Origin: an uncultured Campylobacter sp. | Lineage (GTDB): Bacteria; Campylobacterota; Campylobacteria; Campylobacterales; Campylobacteraceae | DNA length: 17,641 nt | Assembly (NCBI RefSeq): GCF_938045595.1 | Contig: NZ_CALIBB010000247.1 | Location: 1-17,641, forward strand | Reading direction: 5' to 3' | Shown here: positions 1 through 7,133 of the stretch, piece after piece | How positions within the stretch are numbered: position 1 is the first letter of the stretch | Layout of the letters: each line of letters begins with the position of its first letter | Program-made: the position numbers and the translations under genes | The notes under the pieces: generated by a model | Seen by the model: only the letters and a program-made list of their open reading frames with translations | Databases searched by the model: none | What the model was told of the DNA's origin: nothing

Positions 1-1
1 A

Positions 2-184
2 GAGAAGCAAGAGCAAGAAAAGGCATACAAAGAGTATGAGAAAAATCTTGCCGAGCGATTTGCAACAAGCGAAGATGGCGAGTTTGAACTCAGCGACGGC
101 GAAAGCAAGGAGTGGGAATATTTAAATAAGTCCCACCAAAGCATGGAGATCGACGAGCAAGACGAGCCTAACACCGACTCATAG
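2..184 (+). CDS. C-terminal end of an acidic protein (partial, 5' end outside window)
   Basis: An open frame enters from the left edge and stops at the TAG at 182-184, giving about 60 residues. The visible part begins with a charged, probably helical Lys/Glu/Gln-rich stretch and ends in a strongly acidic tail (MEIDEQDEPNTDS). No domain can be recognised from this fragment. It lies 41 bases upstream of the ArdC-domain gene on the same strand, so it is probably the preceding gene of the same transfer operon; relaxase, coupling-protein or another transfer function would fit the context but none is shown. The stop codon lies inside a 9-bp hairpin (177-200). The absence of internal stops and the acidic, patterned composition make it a real coding end; its identity is unknown. 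Confidence 0.7.
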   Translation, partial: EKQEQEKAYKEYEKNLAERFATSEDGEFELSDGESKEWEYLNKSHQSMEIDEQDEPNTDS

Positions 185-200
185 CCCAAAAGCTATGAGT
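177..200 (+). repeat. 9-bp perfect hairpin over a stop codon
   Basis: ACTCATAGC (177-185) pairs perfectly with GCTATGAGT (192-200) around a 6-base loop. The left arm contains the TAG stop of the upstream gene and the hairpin ends 25 bases before the next ATG. No T-run follows, so it is not a standard intrinsic terminator. It may stabilise a processed 3' end or attenuate transcription into the ArdC-domain gene; this is inference. Confidence 0.6.
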
Positions 201-225
201 AAACGACAGATGTAAGGATAAAAAA

Positions 226-1077
226 ATGGCAACAGAACAAGAGAAAAAGAGTTGGGAGCAAATGAGTAATGTTGAGAAAAAAGAGAGCTTTGATAAATAC
301 ATGAAATATAAGCTCTTCGAAGCCCACAAGACCGCAAAAGCGGACTGGCAAAGGGATATGAGTAAGGAAGAAGTAGACAATACTATGCCTTACAATGCCC
401 TAACCGGCAAGACGTACTCAAGAGAGACTAGCATGCTTTTAAGGGCTGAAATGGCTATAAGAGGCTATGAAAAAGCGCAGTTCGTAACGATGGAGCAAGG
501 AAATGCAATGGGTGGGGTACTCAAGCTCAAGCACGACGAGCAAACCGGTGAAATTTTAAAGACCAAAAACGGCCTGCAGGCAAGAGTCGAGGGCGTCAAA
601 ATGCTTTATATCGCAGATCATGAAATGAGACCTAAATTAGACAAAAACGGCAACGAAGTTATAGCGACCGTAAAAGATAAGGAGGGAAACGTTAGATTTG
701 ACGAAAATACCGGCAAAGCGATTACATACGTTGTTAAGGAAAAAATCCCGATTAAACCGCGATTGGAGACGAAAACGCTCTATCACGTAAGCCAATTCGA
801 CGGGCTAAATGAAGAAAAAATCAAAGAGCGGGATCTAACGGCAATACAAAACTACCGAGAAGCCGCAAAAGACCAAGCATATGAAGCAAGGGTCGACTAT
901 GGCAAAACTTTGGGAATAGGTGGAAATTTAGCTAAGCAGCTAAACAACCTAACTATGGCGCAAATCAAAGGCGTAGATTATTATAATCCGGCACAAAGGC
1001 TTGATATGTCCAAAGAAGCCCAAAAAGCTAAGCAGCAGATCAAGCAACAATATAACAGCATAGAGCAAGGTAGATAG
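226..1077 (+). CDS. ArdC N-terminal-domain protein, putative anti-restriction / ssDNA-binding protein without protease domain
   Basis: 283 residues. Residues about 53-200 follow the pattern of the ArdC N-terminal ssDNA-binding domain (the DUF1738-type domain): MPYNALTGKTYS at 54-65, LLRAEMAIRGY at 71-81, FVTMEQGNAMGG at 86-97, and LYHVSQFDGL at 185-194, matching the family's 'N..tGr.Y.giN.llL', 'w.T..qA...Gg' and 'y.vFn..Qi.gl' blocks. A charged insertion (about 135-183) splits the domain. Full ArdC proteins carry a C-terminal zincin with HExxH; none is present (HEMRP at 132-136 does not fit), and the C-terminus is instead a Lys/Gln-rich helix. ArdC proteins protect incoming plasmid DNA from restriction during conjugation, and the N domain binds ssDNA. 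The start has AAGGAT seven bases upstream. The gene heads a block with VirB6, SSB and topoisomerase genes, which supports a transfer role. The domain call is fairly secure; anti-restriction activity is inferred. Confidence 0.72.
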   Translation: MATEQEKKSWEQMSNVEKKESFDKYMKYKLFEAHKTAKADWQRDMSKEEVDNTMPYNALTGKTYSRETSMLLRAEMAIRGYEKAQFVTMEQGNAMGGVLKLKHDEQTGEILKTKNGLQARVEGVKMLYIADHEMRPKLDKNGNEVIATVKDKEGNVRFDENTGKAITYVVKEKIPIKPRLETKTLYHVSQFDGLNEEKIKERDLTAIQNYREAAKDQAYEARVDYGKTLGIGGNLAKQLNNLTMAQIKGVDYYNPAQRLDMSKEAQKAKQQIKQQYNSIEQGR

Positions 1078-1099
1078 GTTAAGTCAAACTTAGGGTAGA

Positions 1100-1118
1100 T
1101 CGGGGCGAAAGCCCCCGA
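1100..1118 (+). repeat. GC-rich hairpin with GAAA tetraloop
   Basis: TCGGGGC (1100-1106) can pair with GCCCC(C)GA (1111-1118) around a GAAA loop (1107-1110), with one bulged C. It is strikingly GC-rich for its surroundings and lies 15 bases before the ATG of the 87-residue gene. No T-run follows. It could be a regulatory mRNA hairpin or a weak rho-assisted stop; function is unknown. Confidence 0.5.
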
Positions 1119-1133
1119 ATTTAAGGAATTAAA

Positions 1134-1397
1134 ATGTTACTTGATTTTTTGAATTTTTTAGGCGTCAGCGGCGGGGCGACTGCCAAAAAGCGGCCCATAA
1201 TCAATACGAAAAAGACAGCGGAAGAGTTTATCGTTGAGATGCAAAGCCCGTATTTTCAAGAGGAGATTACGACCGAGACGGTAATAAAAGACGATAAAAA
1301 AATAGAAATCAAAAAGATAAAAACTTCAGAACCAATAAATAACAACAAGGCATTAATATCAATAAAAACATATGAAAAAGATATAACAAGGATGTAA
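1134..1397 (+). CDS. Small hypothetical protein upstream of virB6-like gene
   Basis: 87 residues, not recognised. The start has AAGGA about six bases upstream (TTAAGGAATTAAAATG). The first 15 residues are hydrophobic (LLDFLNFLGVSGG) and the rest is hydrophilic, lysine- and isoleucine-rich (VIKDDKKIEIKKIKTSE), so it could be a small peripheral or single-anchor membrane protein. The stop lies one base before the ATG of the VirB6-like gene, so the two are almost certainly co-transcribed and probably translationally coupled. Small genes of this size next to virB6 in type IV secretion clusters are sometimes VirB5- or VirB7-like, or entry-exclusion factors, but this one has no lipobox cysteine (it has no cysteine at all) and no signal-peptidase pattern, so neither is supported. 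Confidence 0.7.
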   Translation: MLLDFLNFLGVSGGATAKKRPIINTKKTAEEFIVEMQSPYFQEEITTETVIKDDKKIEIKKIKTSEPINNNKALISIKTYEKDITRM

Positions 1398-1398
1398 A

Positions 1399-2610
1399 AT
1401 GGCTCAGCAGCAAGTAGCAAAAGTGCTTTTAACAGATAGTAACTGGATAAATAAGACTCAGGCCGTTATGCAAGAAAACGTGATGAGTTTATTTGAAAAA
1501 TTTTATCAAGGGGCGCACGATTTAGTTTATTCAACCGCCTCGACGACGATCATAATTTTAATAGTTGTATTTTGGCTATTAAATAGGCTAAAAAATGGAT
1601 ATCCAACGCGAGAGGAGACATTTAATGCTATAAAATACATAATCAGGCTTTGCTTTATTTTTGCAGTTCTTAGTTCATTTGAAGCATATACGGGCGCTTT
1701 ATACTTCCTAACTATACCTGAAAATACGATAACTGCGACGGTGAGCTCGATTTTTCAGAGTCAAGATTTCGGAACGATTGTAACGGAATCGGCCAATAGG
1801 GTGGATAATTTAAGAGCTTTAATGTGGGACTATGGAACAAAAACTTATTTAAAATCACAAGAATGGTCATTTTTGGGGTTAAGCTTTAATGGTCCGAGTG
1901 ATTATATAATGGCAGGGGTTGTAACGGCATTTTTAATGATCCCGTTTTGGATATTTTACCTAGTATTTTTTATTCTACTAATCGGCATCACGATCGTTAT
2001 ATTTTTTAGCAAATTCGTGGCATTTTTGATATTAAGCACGCTGCCATTGGTGCTGCCATTTTTGATAACGCCGCGCTTTTTGCCGTATTTATGGAGCTGG
2101 TACAAGCTATACCTATCATACGCCATCATCGCTCCTTTGGCATTTATAGCCCTAAATTTAGCAATGAATCCGATCATAGAGCTTGAGAAATATCAAAACG
2201 TCATAGGCGAATTATTTATAAAGCAGTTTGAATATTTGATTACTGGAGCAATTACTTGCATAACTGCGCTTTTCATAATCAGAAAAATACCAAATTGGAT
2301 AAATGCGGTACTGGGAACACAGATGGAAAGTGGAGCGGGCGGAGTAGTCGCAGGCGCGGTAGCTGGTGGTATACTTGGAAAAACTTTACTGGGCGGGCTA
2401 GCTAGAAAAGCAACCGGCGGTAGCTTTATCGGTGGGGCACTGCAAAGCTTTGGTAGAGCAACCGGCGGAAGAGCAGTAGGGCAAATTACAAAAGCAGGAA
2501 TAGATGCAAGCGTAAATCTTGGAAAAGATATAGGCAAGGGCTCAAAAATGCTAGCGAAGGGCGCCTACGACGTATATAAAACGTTTCGCGGCGGATACGC
2601 GGTGCCGTAA
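1399..2610 (+). CDS. VirB6/TrbL-family type IV secretion inner-membrane protein
   Basis: 403 residues. Hydrophobic segments lie at about 48-63, 81-103, 169-203, 205-225, 236-256 and 278-295, separated by short polar loops and a periplasm-sized loop (about 104-168). Segment order, a 'RKIPNWINAVLGTQ' block (295-308) after the last membrane helix, and a glycine/alanine-rich cytoplasm-like tail (311-365) match the VirB6/TrbL family. VirB6/TrbL proteins form part of the inner-membrane complex of type IV secretion systems and contact the DNA substrate during conjugative transfer. The start has AAGGA upstream, and the ATG follows the preceding stop by one base. It is the only secretion component in the window; the rest of the VirB set would be expected to the left. 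Family assignment is good; the exact subgroup cannot be settled by eye. Confidence 0.82.
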   Translation: MAQQQVAKVLLTDSNWINKTQAVMQENVMSLFEKFYQGAHDLVYSTASTTIIILIVVFWLLNRLKNGYPTREETFNAIKYIIRLCFIFAVLSSFEAYTGALYFLTIPENTITATVSSIFQSQDFGTIVTESANRVDNLRALMWDYGTKTYLKSQEWSFLGLSFNGPSDYIMAGVVTAFLMIPFWIFYLVFFILLIGITIVIFFSKFVAFLILSTLPLVLPFLITPRFLPYLWSWYKLYLSYAIIAPLAFIALNLAMNPIIELEKYQNVIGELFIKQFEYLITGAITCITALFIIRKIPNWINAVLGTQMESGAGGVVAGAVAGGILGKTLLGGLARKATGGSFIGGALQSFGRATGGRAVGQITKAGIDASVNLGKDIGKGSKMLAKGAYDVYKTFRGGYAVP

Positions 2611-2646
2611 GGCTAAAATTTAGAAAATTTTTTAAAAGGGGTAAAA

Positions 2647-3066
2647 ATGTTTGCACAAGCTACGATCATAGGAAATTTGACCAAAGGCATTGAGCTTAGA
2701 TACACGGCAAGCGGTATGGCCATAGGTAGTACTGCAATAGCCGCGTCGCACAAATTTAACGCGGCAAACGGCGAGAAGCGGGAAGAAACGTGCTTTATAG
2801 ATGTCACTTTTATGGGTAAAAGCGCGGAAATAGCCAACCAATACCTGTCCAAAGGCTCAAGGATATTCATCGAAGGTAGACTAAAATTTGACCGATGGAC
2901 GGACAATAGCGGACAAAACAGAAGCAAGCATAGCGTAATCGTCGATAAAATGATAATGATTGATACCAAAGATAGGCAAGAAGCTGGGCAAAACGAGCAA
3001 GCTCATCCTGCGCCGCAGATAGAAAACGAATATACAGATAACGCGCAAGACGCGCCATTCGACTAA
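2647..3066 (+). CDS. ssb: Single-stranded DNA-binding protein (plasmid/ICE-type)
   Basis: 139 residues with a complete OB-fold SSB domain over residues 1-107: MFAQATIIGNLTKGIELRY at the start, CFIDVTFMGKSAEIANQYL in the middle and GSRIFIEGRL followed by FDRWTDNSGQNRSKH. Length and order match bacterial SSB, which coats ssDNA as a tetramer and recruits repair and replication partners. The linker is short and polar (about 108-130) and leads to an acidic tip ending DAPFD. Standard SSB tips end at Phe (DIPF or similar); here one Asp follows the Phe. Chromosomes carry their own ssb, so this is most likely an element-borne copy that protects transferred single strands. AGGGG lies upstream of the ATG. 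It is followed after 22 bases by another unknown and then a topoisomerase gene, a DNA-processing grouping. Confidence 0.93.
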   Translation: MFAQATIIGNLTKGIELRYTASGMAIGSTAIAASHKFNAANGEKREETCFIDVTFMGKSAEIANQYLSKGSRIFIEGRLKFDRWTDNSGQNRSKHSVIVDKMIMIDTKDRQEAGQNEQAHPAPQIENEYTDNAQDAPFD

Positions 3067-3088
3067 TAAATTTTTGAAGGAGTAAAAA

Positions 3089-3364
3089 ATGAACCTAAAT
3101 TACATAACAGGTACATACGACAATGTCCCATTCTCGCAGCTTAACAAAACGGCAAAAATTGTAATTTTGCAAGAAAGACTTACAAGGGAGTTTAAAGAAA
3201 ATGAAGTAATGAAACATGTGCTTGAATCGTTTTTTATAATAGCCTATGATGGAAATGATGTTAACGTTTCTGATATTCAAAAAATTTATGACAATTTGAC
3301 GGAAGAACAAATTATGCAGATACAAAGCATAATAAAAATAGCTTATAATGCAGCAGGTATGTAA
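3089..3364 (+). CDS. Small hypothetical protein between ssb and topoisomerase
   Basis: 91 residues, not recognised. The start has a strong GAAGGAG ribosome site (GAAGGAGTAAAAAATG). The protein looks entirely alpha-helical and soluble, with hydrophobic positions spaced for short helices (KTAKIVILQERLTREF, MKHVLESFFIIAY, VSDIQKIYDNL, EEQIMQIQSIIKIAY). The sequence has no cysteine and no signal peptide. Its stop TAA ends at 3364, one base before the preferred ATG of the topoisomerase gene, which suggests coupled translation with it. Conserved position between DNA-handling genes suggests an accessory to DNA processing, but no function is shown. Confidence 0.72.
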   Translation: MNLNYITGTYDNVPFSQLNKTAKIVILQERLTREFKENEVMKHVLESFFIIAYDGNDVNVSDIQKIYDNLTEEQIMQIQSIIKIAYNAAGM

Positions 3365-3365
3365 A

Positions 3366-5318
3366 ATGCAAAATGCGATAATCATTATTGAAAGTCCAAA
3401 TAAATGCGACAAGATAGAACATATAACAGGTGCGAAGGTTTACGCCACAAAAGGGCATTTTAAAGAACTAGCAAAGGAGATAGTGGTCGATTATGTCGGC
3501 TATGAGCCGATATTTGAGATGAAAGAGCAAAGCAGGCATAGAATGAACGAAATTTTTAATGACTGCAAAGGCAAAGACGTCATCATAGCCACCGACCCGG
3601 ATCGAGAAGGATACGGCATAGGCTACATGGTTTATGAGACGATTAAAAATGTCGCAAAAAGTGTAAAGCGCGCCGAGTTTCACGAAATAACCGAAAGCGG
3701 CATCGAAAAAGGGCTAGATAAAGCCGTGCCGTTTGCAAGCTCAAATTTAAAGGAATTCGATAGCTTTAAAGCACGAGCAGTAGGCGATAAGCTGGTGGGC
3801 TTTATCATGTCGCCCGCTTACATCAACAAGCTCAACGACAAAAATTTATCCGTCGGCCGAGTTCAAACGCCGGCACTTGCCTTGATCGTAAAAAGAGAGC
3901 TTGAAATAAAAGAATTTTTGGCAAGCCCTGCTTCAAAACAGATCGACTACAAAATCAAAGTAAAGCTAAAAACCGGCAGCGGCGTAGAATTTACGGCCGT
4001 TAACGATAATATTTTTATCTCAAAAGACGAAGCGAACGCAAAAATCGCCGAACTTGGCGGCAGCAGAGCAAAAGTCTATCAAATAGATACGAAACAAAGC
4101 CAAATCAAGCCGCAAGCTCCGTTTAGAACCAGTCAAATGCAAGAGACGGCAAATAAAAGACTAGGCTTTAGCTCGGATAAAACCATGAGCCTAGCTCAAA
4201 AGCTATTCGAAAAAGGCCTCATCACATATCATAGAACCGATAGCAATACCATATCGGACGAGTTTATAAATGAGGTGGAAGCTAAATTTAAAGGGCAAGA
4301 ATGGTACGAGAAAAAAATATATAAAGCCGGCAGCCAAAGCCAAGCGGAGGCTCACGAAGCGATCCGTATAAGCCACGTACACGATTATGGCGAGATGGAT
4401 GAGATCGCCGGGCGCGAAAGCCTAACGGATGACGAAAAATCGCTTTATGAGCTTATTTTTCTAAATTCAGTCCTAAGCCAAGCCAAGAATGCCGTAAACG
4501 AGAATAAAACATACGACATAGACATCAAAGCTCTAAGTTTTAAGGCTAAGACTGGCAAATGTATCTATAAAGGCTTTAAGGGGGCTTTAAAAGAGCAAGC
4601 GGACAATGAAGACGAGCAGGACAAAGAGGTGACGGAAATAGAGCTAAATTTAAATCAAGGCGATGAAGTCGAGGTGTTGGGCTTTGAGCTACAAGAAGTT
4701 AAAAAACAAGCTCCGCAACACTACAAGGAAAGCAATTTTATCTCCCTTTTAGAAAAAGAGGGTATCGGTAGACCAAGCACGTATGCGACGTTTCTACCTA
4801 CGCTTTTAAAACGAGAATTCGTGATTATCGAGACCAAAGGCAAAAATCAAAACATAGTGGCCACGAATAAAGGTATAAGCTTCATCGAAAGCGTTAAAAA
4901 GGACGACGAGTGGATCACACAAAGCGAATTTACAAAGCAAATGGAAAGCGTACTAGACGAAATAAGCAGCGGTAAAGTAAATTATCTCGATTTCATAAAA
5001 CCACTGCACGAAAAAATGGGCTTTAAAGAGCTAAGCAATGGCGAGACAAAACCGCCGAGTGCGGCTCAGCTGGACTTTGCGAAAAGCATAGCCTCAAATT
5101 TAAAAATAGCATTGCCGGACGGCATCGAAACGGACTGGAAAATTTGCTCGGATTTTATAAATAAGAATAAAGATAAGGCCATCCGTCCGCCGAGCGACAA
5201 ACAAATCAAACTAGCGCAAGATCTAGCAAAAGATAAAAAGCTGGAGCTACCCAAAGGTTACGATACCGATCTGAAAATTTGTAAGGCGTTTATAGAAAAG
5301 GCATTGAAGAGGAAATAA
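3366..5318 (+). CDS. Type IA DNA topoisomerase with two C-terminal repeats instead of zinc ribbons
   Basis: 650 residues when started at the ATG at 3366, so that MQNAIIIIESPNK aligns with the family's N-terminal Toprim strand; the in-frame ATG at 3348 adds six unlikely residues and overlaps the upstream gene. Toprim acidic residues are E9 and D77/D79/E81 (TDPDREG). The active-site tyrosine is Y288 in GLITYHRTDS; other family blocks are LSVGRVQTPAL (161-171), FRTSQMQETANKRLGFS (253-269), AHEAIRIS (329-336) and LLEKEGIGRPSTYATFLPTL (461-480). Such enzymes relax or decatenate DNA by single-strand passage. No CxxC zinc ribbons occur. The tail holds two similar units of about 45 residues (563-602 and 608-645), both with PPS..Q...A, ..LP.G..TD and K.C..FI. 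Conjugative plasmids and ICEs often carry such a topoisomerase. The residue after REG is Tyr where a glutamate is common. Confidence 0.93.
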   Translation: MQNAIIIIESPNKCDKIEHITGAKVYATKGHFKELAKEIVVDYVGYEPIFEMKEQSRHRMNEIFNDCKGKDVIIATDPDREGYGIGYMVYETIKNVAKSVKRAEFHEITESGIEKGLDKAVPFASSNLKEFDSFKARAVGDKLVGFIMSPAYINKLNDKNLSVGRVQTPALALIVKRELEIKEFLASPASKQIDYKIKVKLKTGSGVEFTAVNDNIFISKDEANAKIAELGGSRAKVYQIDTKQSQIKPQAPFRTSQMQETANKRLGFSSDKTMSLAQKLFEKGLITYHRTDSNTISDEFINEVEAKFKGQEWYEKKIYKAGSQSQAEAHEAIRISHVHDYGEMDEIAGRESLTDDEKSLYELIFLNSVLSQAKNAVNENKTYDIDIKALSFKAKTGKCIYKGFKGALKEQADNEDEQDKEVTEIELNLNQGDEVEVLGFELQEVKKQAPQHYKESNFISLLEKEGIGRPSTYATFLPTLLKREFVIIETKGKNQNIVATNKGISFIESVKKDDEWITQSEFTKQMESVLDEISSGKVNYLDFIKPLHEKMGFKELSNGETKPPSAAQLDFAKSIASNLKIALPDGIETDWKICSDFINKNKDKAIRPPSDKQIKLAQDLAKDKKLELPKGYDTDLKICKAFIEKALKRK

Positions 5319-5319
5319 C

Positions 5320-5694
5320 ATGGTTGTGGACAACACCGAAATCTTTTTTCGTGTTTGCCGTAAAACGACAATCGATAAAGAGCAAGATATAGCCGGGATT
5401 TATTTCGGTAAAAAATATAAGGATACGTTAAACCCTGTATTTTTTGACATTTTTAAAAAATACAGGAGAAACTTAGAAAGTCGTTATGAGTGTATTATCG
5501 GCAAAGATGATTTTATATGCTTTGCAACGCAAAATAAGAAAAAATTTATTAAAGAGTTTGGCGGCGTACGTTCGGAACTCGCTTCATTTTTAGAGCATTA
5601 TTTAAATGATCCAGAAGCTGATTATTTTGAAATTTGCTTTTTAAAATCGTATTTCGATACAAAAAGCAAAACGGGACAAAAAGGGAAAGAATGA
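5320..5694 (+). CDS. Hypothetical protein coupled to methyltransferase gene
   Basis: 124 residues, not recognised. The ATG follows the topoisomerase stop by one base, and GAGGA inside the end of that gene is its ribosome site. The final TGA overlaps the methyltransferase ATG (ATGA at 5691-5694), so translation is probably coupled in both directions. The sequence is mixed alpha/beta and basic at the end (DTKSKTGQKGKE), with aromatic-rich strands (EIFFRVCR, IAGIYFGKKY) and no signal peptide, membrane helix or paired cysteines. Its place directly before a methyltransferase would suit a helper or specificity factor, or an anti-restriction or regulatory protein, but nothing in the sequence proves this. 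Confidence 0.72.
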   Translation: MVVDNTEIFFRVCRKTTIDKEQDIAGIYFGKKYKDTLNPVFFDIFKKYRRNLESRYECIIGKDDFICFATQNKKKFIKEFGGVRSELASFLEHYLNDPEADYFEICFLKSYFDTKSKTGQKGKE

Positions 5695-6695
5695 GCCAAA
5701 TCTCAACCCAAAACGAGCTGATCGAGCAAGGCTGGATGGCGGATAAAGAAAAGAGGGCCAATGTATATTTTATGAAAGCCAAATACGAGATCGACGACGA
5801 GTTTTATACTAGCTTTGACGAGATCAGAGAAGAGCTGCGAGACTATAAAGCGCATTTTAAGGGCAAAATCGTGGTCTGCCCGTGCAATGACGGGAAAAAT
5901 AGCAATTTTTATAGGTATTTCGCCCTAAATTTTAAAGCTTTTGAGCTAAAAAAGCTGATTACGACGACATTTAACGTCAACGAGCCAAGCTCGAAAGGCA
6001 CGAAAATAGAGATCACGAGTGACGGCATGAGCGAAACGCAGTTGCGCGGTCGGGGCGACTTTCGCAGTGACGAAGTAAAGGAGATAATCGCGCAGGCCGA
6101 CATCGTCGTAACCAATCCACCCTTCTCCCTTTTTAGAGAGCTTATAGATATAGCCCAAAGTGGTCAAAAGAAATTTTTAATCGTAGGCGGAACGTATTCG
6201 ATTACCTATAAAAAGATATTTGAGCTATACAAAAATAACCAAATTTGGCTAGGAAATCACCAAGTAAATATTTTTACTCGCCCGGACGGCAGCAAAAAGC
6301 GATTTAGCAACGTATCGTGGTTTACGAATTTAAAAAGCACAAAGCATCAAACCGGCGTAAGACTGATGAAAAAATACAAAGGCAATGAGCACGAATACCC
6401 GGAATACGATAACTACAAAATCATAGAAGTGACCAATTATAAAAACATACCGATCGACTATGATGGCGTAATCGGCGTGCCCCTTACGTTCTTTTTACGG
6501 CACAACCCGGCGCAGTTTCATATACTAGGCTGCGATTTTGAGATCAAGGAAAAATACCCTGAGCTAGTTAAACAAAGCTACACCAAAAGCAATACGAAAT
6601 CAGCAGTCCTAAACGGGCAAGAGCTATTTACCAGGATAATAATCCAGCGGATCAACGGCCTTAGACCTAGGACTAAGGTAATAAATCAAATTTAG
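5691..6695 (+). CDS. Adenine-specific DNA methyltransferase, EcoRI-methylase family (orphan)
   Basis: 334 residues from the ATG at 5691; an earlier in-frame ATG at 5634 would overlap the upstream gene by 61 bases and adds sequence with no family resemblance. The pattern is that of the EcoRI adenine methyltransferase family (PF13651 type): DDEFYTSFDEIREEL near residues 35-49, an S-adenosylmethionine-side block VVCPCND...SNFYRYF (61-77), the catalytic NPPF (142-145) followed by SLFREL, KKFLIVGGTYSITYKKIF, WLG, WFTNL, and YDGVIGVPLTF near the end. These enzymes methylate the N6 of adenine in a short recognition sequence; the target here is unknown. No restriction endonuclease gene flanks it, so it is an orphan, as is common on mobile elements where methylation protects from host restriction. 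AAAGGGAAAGA serves as a ribosome site. Confidence 0.85.
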   Translation: MSQISTQNELIEQGWMADKEKRANVYFMKAKYEIDDEFYTSFDEIREELRDYKAHFKGKIVVCPCNDGKNSNFYRYFALNFKAFELKKLITTTFNVNEPSSKGTKIEITSDGMSETQLRGRGDFRSDEVKEIIAQADIVVTNPPFSLFRELIDIAQSGQKKFLIVGGTYSITYKKIFELYKNNQIWLGNHQVNIFTRPDGSKKRFSNVSWFTNLKSTKHQTGVRLMKKYKGNEHEYPEYDNYKIIEVTNYKNIPIDYDGVIGVPLTFFLRHNPAQFHILGCDFEIKEKYPELVKQSYTKSNTKSAVLNGQELFTRIIIQRINGLRPRTKVINQI

Positions 6696-6716
6696 GGAGT
6701 AAATTTACTTAAAACT

Positions 6717-6971
6717 ATGAAGAAATCAAAGAAAGCAGAACTATTTAACAGTCCCATAAAGCGGTTTATGTGGGTATTTTTAACCATAAATTTGTTAGGG
6801 TTCGGCACGAATGCTATTTTATATTTTTTAAAACTACCCAACAGAGTGGAAACGATACTAAACGCGGACGCATTCTTTATAGCGCTAGCCGCAATCTGCT
6901 ACATCGCATTTAACGCAATGCTTTATTTAATCATAAAAATGCACTTCTTACTATCGACCAGGAAAGAGTAA
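6717..6971 (+). CDS. Small two-helix membrane protein of unknown function
   Basis: 84 residues, not recognised. A basic N-terminus (MKKSKKAELFNSPIKRF) precedes one membrane helix at about 18-38 (MWVFLTINLLGFGTNAILYFL) and a second at about 52-76 (AFFIALAAICYIAFNAMLYLI), with a short loop between and a basic tail, so both ends are probably cytoplasmic. It starts 21 bases after the methyltransferase stop and lies in the same frame. The best ribosome site, GGGAG at 6695-6699, is unusually far (about 17 bases) from the ATG, and no closer start exists. It is the last gene of the long upstream run. Small membrane proteins of conjugative elements may act in entry exclusion or secretion assembly, but that is only context. 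Confidence 0.6.
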   Translation: MKKSKKAELFNSPIKRFMWVFLTINLLGFGTNAILYFLKLPNRVETILNADAFFIALAAICYIAFNAMLYLIIKMHFLLSTRKE

Positions 6972-7133
6972 AAATTTATAAAACTTTATTGCTATTTTTA
7001 TGTAATTTTATCTAAAATATATCTTTTATTTTTGATATTTTTTCATAAAATAGTATTTTAACAATATATATTTTATTATTTATTAAGTTTAAGGCGATAT
7101 AATCATTTTAAATTTTTACGCAAAGGAAAAGTT
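6972..7133 (+). promoter_or_regulatory. A+T-rich gap with promoter of the parA operon
   Basis: The gap is almost pure A/T until 7090. A TATAAT box lies at 7098-7103 in GGCGATATAAT, about 30 bases before the parA ATG, with a T-rich tract upstream rather than a clear -35, as is typical of Campylobacter sigma-70 promoters. AAAGGA at 7122-7127 is the ribosome site. Loose inverted A/T repeats (AAAATATAT near 7015 and ATATATATTTT near 7065) could be an operator or a centromere-like site for ParA partners, but they are too degenerate to assert. Confidence 0.65.

Noticed and set aside
3348..3365. Topoisomerase start at the ATG at 3348
   Set aside because: It would overlap the upstream gene and add six residues before the conserved Toprim strand; 3366 fits the family.
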